Made by a program: the position numbers and the translations under genes. The notes under the pieces are model-generated. The model had not been told where the DNA came from. It did not search any database and saw only the letters and a program-made list of their open reading frames with translations. A stretch of 42,194 nucleotides of DNA from Candidatus Nanopelagicales bacterium (GTDB taxonomy: Bacteria > Actinomycetota > Actinomycetes > S36-B12): assembly GCA_030726915.1 (NCBI GenBank), contig JANRCR010000014.1, positions 1 to 42,194 on the forward strand, read 5' to 3'. Shown piece by piece: positions 7,259 through 19,707 of this stretch. The number at the start of each line of letters is the position of its first letter. Positions within the stretch are counted from its first letter, which is position 1.

Positions 7259-8433
7259 CGGAACACCAGGTTGTCGAGGTAGGACTGAAGATTGCGCCGT
7301 GTCTCCCCCAGGGAATCGCCCCCGAACTTTTCCAGAATCGCTTCAGCGAGGACCAGGGCCACCATCGCCTCGGCCACAATCCCCGCCGCGGGGACGGCGC
7401 ACACATCGGAGCGCTGATTAATCGCCTTAGCCGCCTCCCCCGTGGCGACGTCGACGGTCGCCAGTGCGCGAGGAATGGTTGAGATGGGCTTCATCGCTGC
7501 GCGCACGCGCAGGGTCTCCCCGGTTGTCATCCCCCCCTCGGTGCCACCCGACCGGCCCGATGTACGAATGAGCCTTCCGTCCTCGCTGATGATCTCGTCT
7601 TGGGATGCCGACCCACGTCGAGCAGCGAGATCAAACCCGTCACCGACCTCCACACCCTTGATGGCTTGGATGCCCATGAGAGCTGCTGCCAACCGCGCAT
7701 CGATCCGGCGATCCCAGTGCACATGACTGCCGAGTCCTGGTGGCAGTCCGTGCACCACCACCTCCACGACGCCCCCCAGGGTGTCTCCATCACGATGAGC
7801 AGCCGTGATCTCGGTTTGCATTCGCTCACTCACGTCAGCGTCACAGGCGCGAACGGGATCGGCGTCGACGCGTGCGCGGTCAGCCTCGGTGGGGATGCGA
7901 TGGGAGTCGTCCTCCACCGAACCAATTCTGACGACGTGACTGAGGACGTCAATACCGCCCACTTGATGCAAAAACGCGCGGGCGACAGCCCCCAGGGCCA
8001 CCCGGGCAGCCGTCTCTCTCGCACTCGCTCGTTCCAAGACGGGACGAGCATCGTCAAAGTCGTACTTCTGCATGCCCACAAGATCGGCATGCCCTGGCCG
8101 GGGCCGAGTCAGGGGGGCATTGCGAGCCAGGCTGGCTAGCTCTGCGGGATCCACGGGATCCGATGCCATGACGACCTGCCACTTGGGCCATTCGGAGTTG
8201 GCGACCTCGATAGCAATGGGGGATCCCATGGTCACACCGTGTCGCACGCCGCCGATGACCTTGATCTCGTCTTGTTCGAAGGCCATGCGTGCCCCGCGCC
8301 CGGCACCCAGCCGGCGGCGTCGCAGGTCCTCACCGATCACCTCGGTTGTCACCTCGACTCCCGCGGGAAGGCCTTCAAGAATGGCGACCAGGGCTGCTCC
8401 GTGGGACTCCCCTGCCGTGAGCCAGCGCATCAT
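7255..8433 (-). CDS. aroC: Chorismate synthase
   Basis: Last step of the shikimate pathway: FMN-dependent 1,4-elimination of phosphate from EPSP to give chorismate. 392 aa, standard. Family signatures are intact: the N-terminal [52 protein letters not shown] in the middle, and near the C-terminus [20 protein letters not shown] followed by the signature with [10 protein letters not shown]. Two adjacent ATG codons (8433 and 8430) are possible starts and no clear Shine-Dalgarno precedes them. It is 38 bases after the prepilin peptidase gene and leads the overlapped aroC-aroK-aroB-aroQ string. Confidence 0.96.
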   Translation of the reverse strand: MMRWLTAGESHGAALVAILEGLPAGVEVTTEVIGEDLRRRRLGAGRGARMAFEQDEIKVIGGVRHGVTMGSPIAIEVANSEWPKWQVVMASDPVDPAELASLARNAPLTRPRPGHADLVGMQKYDFDDARPVLERASARETAARVALGAVARAFLHQVGGIDVLSHVVRIGSVEDDSHRIPTEADRARVDADPVRACDADVSERMQTEITAAHRDGDTLGGVVEVVVHGLPPGLGSHVHWDRRIDARLAAALMGIQAIKGVEVGDGFDLAARRGSASQDEIISEDGRLIRTSGRSGGTEGGMTTGETLRVRAAMKPISTIPRALATVDVATGEAAKAINQRSDVCAVPAAGIVAEAMVALVLAEAILEKFGGDSLGETRRNLQSYLDNLVFR

Positions 8434-8471
8434 GGGCCTAGTGTCTCAGACCGTCTCGGCCCCGCACGGAG

Positions 8472-9155
8472 TCAGGCGACCGCGAGACCGATTACTGCAC
8501 CCAGGAGCAGGAAGGGCCCAAAGGGCAGCGCTCGGTGCAGTGCAGCTCCCATCGACGTCTGGGCAGCGGACCCGCGGGCACGGCCCTGGCGGATCACGAC
8601 CACGATGCCCACGATGGCTGCCGCCACAAAGCCCGAAAAAACGCCCACGACCAACTCATCCCAGCCGAGGTAGGCAAGATAGAGACCGAGAGCTGGGGCA
8701 AGTTTTACGTCTCCCATGCCCAGACCGGTGGGCCCGATGAGCCCGAGGATCAAGAACACCGATGTCAGGGCTAGGGCGCCCAGCCAACCACGTCCGTACG
8801 CGGCCATATCCCAGGGCACGAGCAGCAGACCCGCACCCATGAGCAACGACGCCCCGGTCAGGGAATCCGGAATCCGATGGGTCGCGAGATCCGTGCGCAC
8901 GATGACCGTCCCCACCAGGGCAAGCCCACACCATGCGGGGATGAGGTTGGCCTGCGGGGCCAACACAATCACGAGGGCGCCCGTCAGTCCTGCGAGTACC
9001 CCGGTCGCCAGCCCACGCCGTTGCCAGACGTCATCGGCACTGGCAAGTGATCGCCGGGCCATCGCATCGAGGGTGGGACCCAACGCGATTCCCATCAGCA
9101 GGACCACACATGCCAACGGCCATGGCGGATTCACGATGTTGGGCACGCGTGTCAC
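8472..9155 (-). CDS. Prepilin peptidase, A24 family, without methylase domain
   Basis: Polytopic membrane aspartic protease of the GxGD type, 227 aa with about six or seven hydrophobic segments. The two catalytic Asp are D89 in RTDLATHRIPD and D149 in GLGMGDVKLAPALG. The cysteine-rich cytosolic methyltransferase domain of Gram-negative PilD is absent, so this is the short form seen in actinobacteria with Tad/Flp or type IV-like pili. Substrate prepilins are not in the window. The GTG start directly follows the aroE TGA with no spacer, and aroC follows, so it sits inside the shikimate operon without an obvious link to it. Activity on prepilins is inferred from the family. Confidence 0.88.
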   Translation of the reverse strand: MTRVPNIVNPPWPLACVVLLMGIALGPTLDAMARRSLASADDVWQRRGLATGVLAGLTGALVIVLAPQANLIPAWCGLALVGTVIVRTDLATHRIPDSLTGASLLMGAGLLLVPWDMAAYGRGWLGALALTSVFLILGLIGPTGLGMGDVKLAPALGLYLAYLGWDELVVGVFSGFVAAAIVGIVVVIRQGRARGSAAQTSMGAALHRALPFGPFLLLGAVIGLAVA

Positions 9156-9998
9156 TCACCCGGGGCGGGTCAGCGACATGTCTGCATCCCCAGCCATCAG
9201 GGCGGCACGCATCTGCGCCAGCGGCGGCTCGCTGCCGGTGAAGATGCGAATCTGATCGGCCGCCTGCCATAGGAGCAGGTCAAGCCCATCCGCGGCGGAC
9301 CCGCCACGGGACCGCCAGGATTCCACCAACGCGCCGTGTCCACCCGCGTAGGCGACATCCAGGAGTACGCCCGGAACCTCGGGGATATCGCGGACAAACC
9401 GGTCGGAGACCCCCGCCGGGACCGTGGACATCACGACATCGGAAGTCAGCGCCTGACCGGGTGAGTCCCAGGTGCGGATGGTGAGGTCCATCTCCAGTGC
9501 TGCTGCGATAGCGACCAGATCACGTGCCCGCTCAGGACTGCGCACCACCACGTCGGCGTGCCTCACGCCCATCTGTGCGAGCGCAGCCAGCGCACTGCGG
9601 GCAGTCGCTCCTCCGCCGATGATGGCCCCGGACGTGGGTGCCAACACGCGCTGCGAGCATTCCTCCAGCGCATGCACCATGCCCCCGACATCGGTGTTGT
9701 GTCCCAAGCGCGTGGTGCCGTCAAACACAACCGTATTGATGGCGCCCACGGTCCGACCCAGATCAGACATTCCATCCACCAGCGGGATGACGTCAGACTT
9801 CAGCGGCATGGTGAGCGACAGCCCGACCCATTCAGGGGCCTCACACGTCGCCAGGAAGTCCTCCAGCCCGGCCGGGGTGACCTCGATGGCGTCGTAGGTC
9901 CAATCCAAACCCAAGGCCGCGTAGGCAGCCCGATGGAGCAGGGGTGATCGGCTGTGCGCGATGGGGGAACCCACCACGGCCGCTCGGCGCGCACTCAT
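9156..9998 (-). CDS. aroE: Shikimate dehydrogenase
   Basis: NADPH-dependent reduction of 3-dehydroshikimate to shikimate. 280 aa from the chosen ATG at 9998 (MSARRAAVVGSP). The substrate site is complete: SRS near residues 16-18 (HSRSPLLH), catalytic K67 in SLTMPLKSD and D103 in HNTDVGG. The Rossmann glycine motif IIGGGATARSALAAL is at about 127-140, and the C-terminal LLLWQAADQIRIFTG contains the conserved Gln. The start overlaps the mltG stop by ATGA; a longer reading to 10127 lies inside mltG and was rejected. The first enzyme of the aro string in transcription order. Confidence 0.95.
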   Translation of the reverse strand: MSARRAAVVGSPIAHSRSPLLHRAAYAALGLDWTYDAIEVTPAGLEDFLATCEAPEWVGLSLTMPLKSDVIPLVDGMSDLGRTVGAINTVVFDGTTRLGHNTDVGGMVHALEECSQRVLAPTSGAIIGGGATARSALAALAQMGVRHADVVVRSPERARDLVAIAAALEMDLTIRTWDSPGQALTSDVVMSTVPAGVSDRFVRDIPEVPGVLLDVAYAGGHGALVESWRSRGGSAADGLDLLLWQAADQIRIFTGSEPPLAQMRAALMAGDADMSLTRPG

Positions 9999-11098
9999 GG
10001 CGCGATCGGTGCCGCCGTGGCGGCGTAGGTGTCCCGGAACTTTTGCTTCCAGACAAGGAACTGGGCGTAGTCGGACGTGAATCGTGTCGTCAACGTGTCG
10101 GGGTCCACCGTGACGAAGTAGAGCCAATCACCGCCTGCGGGGTCCAGCGCCGCCTCGATGGCCTCCTGGCCCGGGGAGTTGATCGGCGTCGGGGGTAGAC
10201 CCTCGATCACGAAGGTGTTGTACGGCGACTGCGTGGCCAGCATGTCCGGAGTGAGGAAGAAGGTATCGGTCTTGAGGGCGTAGTTGACCGTTGAGTCAAA
10301 CTGCAACTTCATCCCCTGCTCGAGCCTGTTGTAGATCACTCGAGCCACCTTGCGGAAGTCGCTCGGGGCGGCTTCGGCCTGCACGAGGCTGGCGATGATC
10401 AGCACCTCATACGGCGTACGTCCGATCCGCTTAGCCCCCCGCTCGAGTTTGACCTCGTCCGACGCAATCGTGAATCGTCGCACCATCCCACCCAGAACCT
10501 CCTCAGCGTCCCGGCCGGGCAGCACCTCATACGACGCGGGAAACAAAAAGCCCTCGGCTCGCCCATTGCTCCATTCGGGCAACCCCAGTGGGACAGAATC
10601 CGCCACCGCGGCTGCCAGATCCGCCAGGGGGATTTGCGTGCGATCGGACGTGATGCGCAAGGTTTCGTCCAGACGCAGTCCCTCGGGGAGCACCAACGGC
10701 GCCGCCCGGGATGCCGGGTCGAGCATGGCCACGATGACCGCCGCAGGATCCATGCCCGTCGTGAGGGCATACACACCGGGGCCAATCCGCGTCGCTCGCT
10801 CATCCAACTCCGCAGTGGCGAGAAAGCTCGTCGCGGATCCAACGACGCCCACCTCCGCAAGGTTTGCGGCGAGGGTGCCGAGCGAATCTCCACTGTCCAC
10901 AACGACCGTGACGGGGAGGCCCGGAACGACAGACACCCCTTGCTCCGGGGCCAGTCCGCGCACGGTGCCGATCACCCACACGGTGGCCACCATCAGCGCG
11001 ACAACTCCCAAGGCTGCCACCACCCACCGCAGCGGGCTGCGGCCATTGCGCGACGGCGGGAGCGGGTCTTCGGTCAGGAAGGGCACAAGTTGACTCAC
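9995..11098 (-). CDS. mltG: Endolytic murein transglycosylase MltG
   Basis: Membrane-anchored lytic transglycosylase (YceG family), 367 aa, that cuts nascent glycan strands and may act as a terminase of peptidoglycan polymerisation. A short cytoplasmic N-terminus rich in Pro and Arg precedes one transmembrane helix at about 24-46. A LysM-like region follows, then the catalytic domain with LIIASLVQAEA (catalytic Glu) and the family pattern VARVIYNRLEQGMKLQFDSTVNYAL, and NTFVIEGLPPTPINSPG near the C-terminus. GTG start with GGAAGGAG upstream, 27 bases after ruvX. The order alaS-ruvX-mltG-aroE is conserved in actinobacteria. Confidence 0.94.
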   Translation of the reverse strand: MSQLVPFLTEDPLPPSRNGRSPLRWVVAALGVVALMVATVWVIGTVRGLAPEQGVSVVPGLPVTVVVDSGDSLGTLAANLAEVGVVGSATSFLATAELDERATRIGPGVYALTTGMDPAAVIVAMLDPASRAAPLVLPEGLRLDETLRITSDRTQIPLADLAAAVADSVPLGLPEWSNGRAEGFLFPASYEVLPGRDAEEVLGGMVRRFTIASDEVKLERGAKRIGRTPYEVLIIASLVQAEAAPSDFRKVARVIYNRLEQGMKLQFDSTVNYALKTDTFFLTPDMLATQSPYNTFVIEGLPPTPINSPGQEAIEAALDPAGGDWLYFVTVDPDTLTTRFTSDYAQFLVWKQKFRDTYAATAAPIAP

Positions 11099-11125
11099 GG
11101 CAACGCGCTCCTTCCTGCGGGACGT

Positions 11126-11581
11126 CTACTCTTCTGCGACTCCCCTGACGGTAACCTCTCGGCCCGCGGGAGTCCCGGCGGCACGCTCAGCCGCCAGGGC
11201 ATGCTCCAAGATGGCCACCGCCGCCGCCTGATCGATGACCGATCGCGAAGATCGGGTGGTCCGACCCGCCGCGTGCAGGGCTTGCTGGGCACTGACCGTT
11301 GTCAGCCGCTCGTCAATGAGACGCACCGGCACATCGACACGGGCGGCGAGATCCATGGCCACCGCTTCGGCGTCGTCCGCCGCCGGGCCGGCAATCCCCG
11401 CGAGGGTCAGGGGCAGCCCCACATAGATGACACGGGCGTCCAGGTCGGAGCAGACTCGTGCCAGAGCATCGGCAAACGCGGCATCTCGGGGCAGAGTCAC
11501 CTCGGGGACCGCGAGTATCCCCCCCGGATCGCTGCGCGCCACACCGACGCGGACTGAGCCGACATCGATGGCAATGCGCAC
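11126..11581 (-). CDS. ruvX: Putative pre-16S rRNA nuclease YqgF/RuvX
   Basis: RNase H-like fold protein of 151 aa, implicated in maturation of the 16S rRNA 5' end. It begins MRIAIDVGSVRVGVARSDPGG with the conserved first Asp (D6), has the family motif VIYVGLPLTLAG, then VRLIDERLTTVSAQ, and ends with IDQAAAVAILEHAL, containing the last conserved Asp. GTG start 8 bases after the alaS stop, so it is almost certainly cotranscribed with alaS and mltG. Confidence 0.93.
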   Translation of the reverse strand: MRIAIDVGSVRVGVARSDPGGILAVPEVTLPRDAAFADALARVCSDLDARVIYVGLPLTLAGIAGPAADDAEAVAMDLAARVDVPVRLIDERLTTVSAQQALHAAGRTTRSSRSVIDQAAAVAILEHALAAERAAGTPAGREVTVRGVAEE

Positions 11582-11589
11582 CCCGGGAG

Positions 11590-14273
<2,684 letters not shown>

Positions 14274-14274
<1 letters not shown>

Positions 14275-14546
14275 CAACGGACCGCCTGTGACTCGGCGAT
14301 CACCCGAGCAGCGGCTGCACCCGTGATGGGGGCGGAACGGATGGGCGGGGACTGCCCCACGCCGGGACCCGAGACGGTCTCCAGGAGGGAGCGCGCGGAC
14401 GCCGCAAGCCCGGTCGCCGACACCGTCGCGGCCTGCACACTGCCCACAACACCCTTGGCCCGCGCCTCTTCCACGAGTCGCTGGCCCCGCCGATACGCGA
14501 ATACTCCACCCGCAGCCCCGAGGGCCACCCACACCGTCCTGCGCAT
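14274..14546 (-). CDS. Small membrane-anchored protein upstream of alaS (DUF6167-like)
   Basis: Protein of 90 aa with one N-terminal hydrophobic helix (about residues 5-17, VWVALGAAGGVFAYRR) followed by a basic and Ala-rich helical region and a disordered tail. Small proteins of this kind sit directly before alaS in many actinobacteria (DUF6167 in Streptomyces, from memory); no function is known. It is coupled to alaS by a TGATG overlap. The start has no Shine-Dalgarno; a TAGGGT -10 element ends 7 bases before the ATG, suggesting leaderless transcription and a promoter for the alaS-ruvX-mltG-aro string. The family assignment rests on position and general features. Confidence 0.75.
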
Positions 14547-14553
14547 ACGGGGA

Positions 14554-14559
14554 ACCCTA
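14554..14559 (-). promoter_or_regulatory. Candidate -10 element giving a leaderless start for the alaS operon
   Basis: The minus strand reads TAGGGT (TANNNT), then 7 bases, then the ATG at 14546 of the small gene before alaS. The spacing places the transcription start at or next to the ATG. It lies in the 27-base gap after rarA. Inferred from spacing and the absence of a Shine-Dalgarno. Confidence 0.4.
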
Positions 14560-14573
14560 GTCCTCGGGCCACC

Positions 14574-15935
14574 CTAGGTGCGGTCGACCGGTGTGCTCGC
14601 TGCCTGACCGCGACGCAACAGGGCCAGACGGTCGACCACATCGGCTCGAGACGCCTCGGCCCCGTGACGCGTCGGCTCGTAATAGATCCGCCCGAGCAGG
14701 GGGTCGGGCAGATAGTCCTGCGCAGCAACCCCGGTGGCTTCATCATGGGGATATCGATACCCCGATCCATGGCCCAGCCCACGAGCACCCGGGTAATGAG
14801 CGTCACGCAGATGGGCCGGAACCGTCCCGATCCGCCCAGCGTTGACATCCGCCTGAGCCGCGTCCATCGCCCGGATCACAGCCGGTGACTTGGGACTCAG
14901 GGCCAGGTGGATTGTGGCCTGGGCCAGAGTAAGACGCCCCTCGGGCATGCCCAGGAGCGCCACAGCGTGCGCAGCCGCGACCGCCACCTGCAGGGCCGAG
15001 GGATCCGCCAGGCCAATATCTTCACTCGCCAAAATCATGAGTCTGCGCGCGATGAATCGAGGGTCCTCACCGGCCTCAATCATGCGGGCCAAGTAGTGCA
15101 GCGCCGCATCCGGATCACTGCCTCGCACGCTCTTGATGAAGGCGCTGATGACGTCGTAGTGCTGATCACCATCTCGGTCATATCGCACCGCGGCTGTGAG
15201 GACCGCCGCTTCCACGTCCTCCAGCTCCACCCGGGAGCCGATCCCACGGGTGGACTTCACCAGACCCGCCACCGCATCCAGCGCGGTCAACAACCGCCGG
15301 GCGTCGCCACCGGCTATGCGCACGAGGTGGTCGCGAGCCTCCTGACTCATCGTGAGTTCACCCCCGAGACCGCGGGCATCCTCCAGGGCGCGCTCGAGCA
15401 CCACGGCAAGATCCTCATCATCAAGAGGCGCCAGCGTGAGGATCACGCTGCGGGACAGCAGCGGCGAGACGATGGAAAAACTTGGGTTCTCAGTCGTCGC
15501 AGCGATGAGAGTGACCCATCCGTTTTCAACGGCGGGCAGCAGCGCATCCTGCTGGGTCTTGCTGAACCGATGGACCTCGTCAACAAAAAGCACGGTCCCA
15601 CGGTCCTGCATACCGAGTGCTCCGCGCGCGGAATCAATGACGGCGCGGACATCCTTGACTCCGGCGGTTACAGCGGACAGTTCAACAAACCGGGCTCCCG
15701 TCGTTCGCGACACCAGGTGTGCCAACGTCGTCTTTCCTGTGCCGGGTGGGCCCCACAGGATGAGCGAGACCGCCGCCGCGGGATCGCCCTCGAGCAAGCG
15801 TCGGAGGGGGCTGCCGGCCCCGATGAGATGGCGTTGGCCGACGAGGTCATTGACGTCGCGCGGCCGCATCCGCACGGCGAGGGGGGCCCCGGGACGCTCG
15901 GGCCCGGCAGCCTCGTCAAAAAGCGTCGCTCCCAT
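14574..15935 (-). CDS. rarA: Replication-associated recombination protein A (AAA+ ATPase RarA/MgsA)
   Basis: AAA+ ATPase of 453 aa related to clamp loaders and RuvB, acting at stalled replication forks. [16 protein letters not shown] precedes Walker A at residues 62-69 (GPPGTGKT); Walker B is [15 protein letters not shown], sensor 1 is AATTENPSF, and the arginine-finger region is SPLLSRS. The C-terminal tetramerisation region has [34 protein letters not shown], a RarA signature, and ends with [15 protein letters not shown]. The ATG at 15935 (MGATLFDEA) is chosen because upstream residues lie inside the GNAT gene. No Shine-Dalgarno is visible; a TAGTCT element 8 bases upstream could give a leaderless transcript. 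It overlaps the GNAT gene by 20 bases. Confidence 0.94.
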   Translation of the reverse strand: MGATLFDEAAGPERPGAPLAVRMRPRDVNDLVGQRHLIGAGSPLRRLLEGDPAAAVSLILWGPPGTGKTTLAHLVSRTTGARFVELSAVTAGVKDVRAVIDSARGALGMQDRGTVLFVDEVHRFSKTQQDALLPAVENGWVTLIAATTENPSFSIVSPLLSRSVILTLAPLDDEDLAVVLERALEDARGLGGELTMSQEARDHLVRIAGGDARRLLTALDAVAGLVKSTRGIGSRVELEDVEAAVLTAAVRYDRDGDQHYDVISAFIKSVRGSDPDAALHYLARMIEAGEDPRFIARRLMILASEDIGLADPSALQVAVAAAHAVALLGMPEGRLTLAQATIHLALSPKSPAVIRAMDAAQADVNAGRIGTVPAHLRDAHYPGARGLGHGSGYRYPHDEATGVAAQDYLPDPLLGRIYYEPTRHGAEASRADVVDRLALLRRGQAASTPVDRT

Positions 15936-16707
15936 GCGAGCGCAGACTACGCGTAGCTGCGGATCGGTAGCGGCCCTGCTCCGTGAACCCCGCCGCGCGA
16001 TACGCCACGGCCGCTGCCGCGTTGTCGGCGTACATCTCCAGCCACACCCGAGGCGCCCCCGCATCCAGCGCAGATCCCACGAGGGCCGTGGTGACAGCCC
16101 GGCCCAGTCCACGTCCACGGTGCGCCGGATCAGTGCAGATGCTCACCAGGTGGGCACTGCCGTAGGCCGCCCTAACGCGGGCCCCCACCGCCCGAAGAGC
16201 CGACCCCTCGACGATCCCCAGCCACTCCACGACACTGGGATCCCCCGCATGAATGTACGCCGACGATGAATGCTGAAGCAGCACGTCGATACGGGGGTCC
16301 CGAGGGTCAAGCCGGACCACCTCCCGCACCGTGTGTGCCGTTGCGGACCCGGAAGGGCCGCTCACGGGGCCCGTACGTGCGCACTCGGCGGGTGGGCGGT
16401 CACCGGTGTACTCCCAAAGCGACCAGTGGCCGGGATCGGGACCGCGGATGTCGTCGGGCAGGTGCTCGAAGACGTGATCGTGCACCGTCACTCCATCGAA
16501 TCTGTGGACGCGCAGGGAGTCGATCAGCGCCAGGATGCGTGCTGGATCATCACCGAGGGCGGTCACCCACATCTCACCCGACGTGCGTCCCGTGCGCAGC
16601 AGCACCCCGTGATCACCATCGACGGCGTAGACCTCGAGATCAGGATCCTCACACCGCAGACGCAGGAAAGGATCAGTCGGTCGCGCGCTCCGCAACGGGT
16701 GCGGCAT
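15916..16707 (-). CDS. GNAT family N-acetyltransferase
   Basis: Protein of 263 aa. The C-terminal half (about 130-255) is a GNAT domain: [20 protein letters not shown] contains the acetyl-CoA loop (R-G-R-G-L-G), and [20 protein letters not shown] is motif B. The N-terminal half ([19 protein letters not shown] onward) resembles the GNAT-associated domain of FR47-like or DUF4081-like acetyltransferases and may bind the acceptor. Acceptor substrate unknown. The ATG at 16707 lies inside the 3' end of aspS but has an AAGGAGG 9 bases upstream, which decides the start. It is between aspS and rarA, which it overlaps by 20 bases. Confidence 0.85.
   Translation of the reverse strand: MPHPLRSARPTDPFLRLRCEDPDLEVYAVDGDHGVLLRTGRTSGEMWVTALGDDPARILALIDSLRVHRFDGVTVHDHVFEHLPDDIRGPDPGHWSLWEYTGDRPPAECARTGPVSGPSGSATAHTVREVVRLDPRDPRIDVLLQHSSSAYIHAGDPSVVEWLGIVEGSALRAVGARVRAAYGSAHLVSICTDPAHRGRGLGRAVTTALVGSALDAGAPRVWLEMYADNAAAAVAYRAAGFTEQGRYRSAATRSLRSHGSDAF
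15944..15949 (-). promoter_or_regulatory. Candidate -10 element of rarA
   Basis: The minus strand reads TAGTCT (TANNNT) 8 bases before the rarA ATG. It lies inside the 3' end of the GNAT gene. The geometry matches the other leaderless candidates in the window but is the least certain of them. Confidence 0.3.
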
Positions 16708-18427
16708 CGATGCCAGCCTCCTTGCGCTGCTTCGGTGTGATCGGTGTCGGGGCACCGGTCAGCGGGTCCTGACCACCCCCTGTCTTGGGGAAGGCAATGA
16801 CGTCGCGAATGCTCGAAGCGCCCGCGAGCAGCATGGCCACTCGATCGATGCCGAAGGCGATGCCGCCGTGCGGCGGCGGGCCGTACTGGAAGGCCTCGAG
16901 GAGGAAGCCGAACTTCGACTGCGCCTCCTCGTCGGACATGCCGAGGAGTGCGAACACCCGCTCCTGCACATCGCGCCGATGGATGCGGATCGAGCCCCCA
17001 CCGATCTCGTTGCCGTTGCACACCATGTCGTAGGCCCAGGCCAGTGCCTGGTCGGGTGCGCACTCGAAGGTATCGAGCCAATCGGAGTTGGGCGATGTGA
17101 ACGGATGGTGCACGGCGGTCCACCCCTGGCTGCCGTCATCCTCCTCGGTGCGCTCGAACATGGGCGCGTCAATGACCCAGAGGAAGGACCACGCGGACTC
17201 GTCGATGAGGCCCAGACGCTGGCCGATCTCGACTCGGGCCGCCCCGAGCAAGGCACGCGCATCGGCGACCGACCCGGCCGCAAAAAAGGCGCAGTCACCC
17301 GGCGTGGCACCCACCACGGCCTGCAGACCTGCCCGCTCGGCATCCGACAGATTCTTAGCGACCGGGCCACCGAGCTCGCCATCTGCACCGAAGGTGACAT
17401 AGGCGAGGCCCCGAGCCCCACGCTGCTTTGCCCACTCCTGCCACGCGTCAAACTGCCGACGCGGCTGATCCGCTCCGCCCGTCATGACCACCGCCCCGAC
17501 GTAGGGGGCCTGGAAGACGCGGAACGGCGTCTCGCGGAAGTACTCCGTGAGGTCGACGAGTTCGAGACCGAAGCGCAGGTCGGGCTTATCGGTGCCGAAG
17601 CGGCGCATCGCTTCGGCATAGGGCATCCGTGGCACCTCGCCGATATCAATTCCAAGAATGTCCTGCCATAGCGCTCGCACCACAGCCTCGCCCACGCCGA
17701 TGACATCATCTTGATCGACGAACGACATTTCGATGTCGAGCTGGGTGAATTCAGGCTGCCGATCGCCTCGGAAGTCCTCATCGCGATAGCAGCGAGCAAT
17801 CTGGAAATAGCGCTCCATGCCCGCCACCATGAGGAGTTGCTTGAACAATTGTGGAGATTGCGGAAGGGCGTACCAATTGCCCGGCTGCAGGCGCGCGGGC
17901 ACGAGGAAGTCGCGCGCACCCTCCGGCGTCGACGCCGTCAGGGTTGGTGTCTCGATCTCAATGAACTCACGGTCGAGGAGCACGTCGCGAACTATGTGAT
18001 TGAGTCGAGAACGCATGCGCATATTGCCACCCACGGACGAGCGACGAAGGTCAAGGTAGCGGTAGCGCAAGCGCACCTCCTCACCCACGCTGACCCGGTC
18101 ATCGATGGGGAAGGGAAGGGGGGCAGCGGCGCTCAGCACCTCAACATCGCTGGCCTCGACCTCGAGTCCACCCGTGGGGAGGTCGGGATTCTCATTGCCC
18201 TGCGGACGCTGACGCACCCGACCGGTGACCTTGAGGCAGTACTCGTCCCGCAGACCGTGAGCCACGTCCGGGTCATTGATGACGACCTGCACAATGCCAC
18301 TTGCGTCCCGCAAATCAAGGAAGGCAACCCCACCGTGATCCCGTCTGCGGGCAACCCAGCCGGCAAGAATGACGTCGGTTCCTTCCTCGTTGGAGGTGAG
18401 GGTCCCTGCTGCATGCGTGCGGATCAC
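16673..18427 (-). CDS. aspS: Aspartyl-tRNA synthetase, probably non-discriminating (Asp/Asn)
   Basis: Class IIb synthetase of 584 aa. OB-fold anticodon domain at the N-terminus, catalytic core with motif 2 ([17 protein letters not shown]) and motif 3 ([15 protein letters not shown]), and a bacterial GAD insertion around [17 protein letters not shown]. In the OB domain, [10 protein letters not shown] places His at residue 31; His31 marks non-discriminating enzymes in the Pseudomonas and mycobacterial work, where discriminating enzymes have Leu. Such enzymes also aspartylate tRNA-Asn, and GatCAB then amidates it. The GTG at 18427 has GAGGAG upstream and overlaps the hisS stop (GTGA). The tRNA specificity is inferred. 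Confidence 0.95.
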   Translation of the reverse strand: MIRTHAAGTLTSNEEGTDVILAGWVARRRDHGGVAFLDLRDASGIVQVVINDPDVAHGLRDEYCLKVTGRVRQRPQGNENPDLPTGGLEVEASDVEVLSAAAPLPFPIDDRVSVGEEVRLRYRYLDLRRSSVGGNMRMRSRLNHIVRDVLLDREFIEIETPTLTASTPEGARDFLVPARLQPGNWYALPQSPQLFKQLLMVAGMERYFQIARCYRDEDFRGDRQPEFTQLDIEMSFVDQDDVIGVGEAVVRALWQDILGIDIGEVPRMPYAEAMRRFGTDKPDLRFGLELVDLTEYFRETPFRVFQAPYVGAVVMTGGADQPRRQFDAWQEWAKQRGARGLAYVTFGADGELGGPVAKNLSDAERAGLQAVVGATPGDCAFFAAGSVADARALLGAARVEIGQRLGLIDESAWSFLWVIDAPMFERTEEDDGSQGWTAVHHPFTSPNSDWLDTFECAPDQALAWAYDMVCNGNEIGGGSIRIHRRDVQERVFALLGMSDEEAQSKFGFLLEAFQYGPPPHGGIAFGIDRVAMLLAGASSIRDVIAFPKTGGGQDPLTGAPTPITPKQRKEAGIDAAPVAERATD

Positions 18428-19707
18428 TGATCGTCTCCTCGAGATGCGACGTCCATCGCTTCGGCTAGATGTGCGACGACACCCTCCCACGGCAGGGTCA
18501 CCTGCTCACCGCTTGCCATGTTCTTCACGACTGCGGTGTCACTGGCTACTTCGTCTTCGCCAACGATGACGACCCACGGTGCTCCGCTGCGGTCAGCGGC
18601 CTTGAGTGCCCCCTTGAGTCCACGATCACCAAAAGCCATATCCGTCCGCACTCCGGCCCGTCGCAATCGGGCGCACAGCCCTACCACTGCGGGCTTCGCC
18701 GAATCACCCAGGGGCACGACGTAGACATCGATCAGCGATGTGGCCCCCGGCGCGAACCCCTCGGCCTCGCACGCCAAAAGTGTGCGATCGGTGCCGATGC
18801 CGAATCCGATGCCGGACATGTCCGGCCCCCCTAGTGCGGACATGAGGCCGTCATACCGGCCACCTCCGCCGATGCCTGACTGGGCACCGAGGAGGTCGTG
18901 TTGGAACTCAAAGGTCGTGCGGGTGTAGTAGTCCAACCCGCGCACCAGCCGCGGGGCCTCGTGCCACGTCACCCCTGCCGCGCGCAGGTATCCACGCACG
19001 GCGTCATAGTGCGCCTGGCATTCACCGCACAGGTGGTCCACCATCACGGGTGCGTTCACAATCTGGGACTGCACGATCTCCCGCTTGTCATCAAGGACCC
19101 GCAAAGGGTTGAGCCGGGCACGCTCACGTGTCGCGTCATCGAGCTCACATGCGTCTAGGAAGGTCAGCAAATGTTCGCGGTACGCCGGGCGACATTGTGC
19201 ACAGCCCAGCGAGGTGAGCAACAGCCGGAACTGCTGCAGCCCCAGCGACCGGAACGCCTCGTCGGCTAGTGCAATCACCTCGGCGTCAATCGCCGGATCT
19301 TCACCGCCTATGGCTTCGATTCCCACCTGCTGCAACTGTCGATATCGACCCAGTTGGGGTCGCTCCGCACGGAAGAACGGTCCGGCGTACCACAGCTTGA
19401 CCGGCAACGGTCCTCGCTCGAGGCCATGCTCAACCACGAGTCGCATGACTCCCGCTGTGCCCTCGGGTCGAAGTGACAGCATCCGACCGCCACGGTCCTC
19501 GAAGGTGTACATCTCCTTGGATACAACGTCCGTTGACTCACCGACACCTCGAATGAAGAGCGCGGTGTCCTCAAAGACGGGCAACTCGACATAGCCGTAG
19601 CCCGCCCGAACCGCTGGCGCACTCAGCCCCTCGCGGACAGCGTGAAAGGCGGCACTGCGGGGCGGGTAGTAGTCGGGGACGCCCTTGGGCGCTTGAAGTG
19701 ACGGCAT
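18424..19707 (-). CDS. hisS: Histidyl-tRNA synthetase
   Basis: Class IIa synthetase of 427 aa. The N-terminal KGVPDYYPP precedes motif 1; motif 2 is [15 protein letters not shown], the His-A and His-B specificity segments are [15 protein letters not shown] and [15 protein letters not shown], and motif 3 is [14 protein letters not shown]. The C-terminal anticodon-binding domain starts near [13 protein letters not shown]. The ATG at 19707 (MPSLQAPKG) overlaps the preceding hydrolase stop by one base (TGATG); an upstream ATG at 19734 is inside that gene. hisS-aspS adjacency with 4-base overlap indicates joint expression. Confidence 0.96.
   Translation of the reverse strand: MPSLQAPKGVPDYYPPRSAAFHAVREGLSAPAVRAGYGYVELPVFEDTALFIRGVGESTDVVSKEMYTFEDRGGRMLSLRPEGTAGVMRLVVEHGLERGPLPVKLWYAGPFFRAERPQLGRYRQLQQVGIEAIGGEDPAIDAEVIALADEAFRSLGLQQFRLLLTSLGCAQCRPAYREHLLTFLDACELDDATRERARLNPLRVLDDKREIVQSQIVNAPVMVDHLCGECQAHYDAVRGYLRAAGVTWHEAPRLVRGLDYYTRTTFEFQHDLLGAQSGIGGGGRYDGLMSALGGPDMSGIGFGIGTDRTLLACEAEGFAPGATSLIDVYVVPLGDSAKPAVVGLCARLRRAGVRTDMAFGDRGLKGALKAADRSGAPWVVIVGEDEVASDTAVVKNMASGEQVTLPWEGVVAHLAEAMDVASRGDDQ

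Noticed and set aside
14907-15956. Long plus-strand open frame of 349 codons opposite rarA
   Set aside because: Antisense to intact Walker motifs of RarA; residue composition is that of a shadow frame (rich in Arg, His, Gln, Gly).
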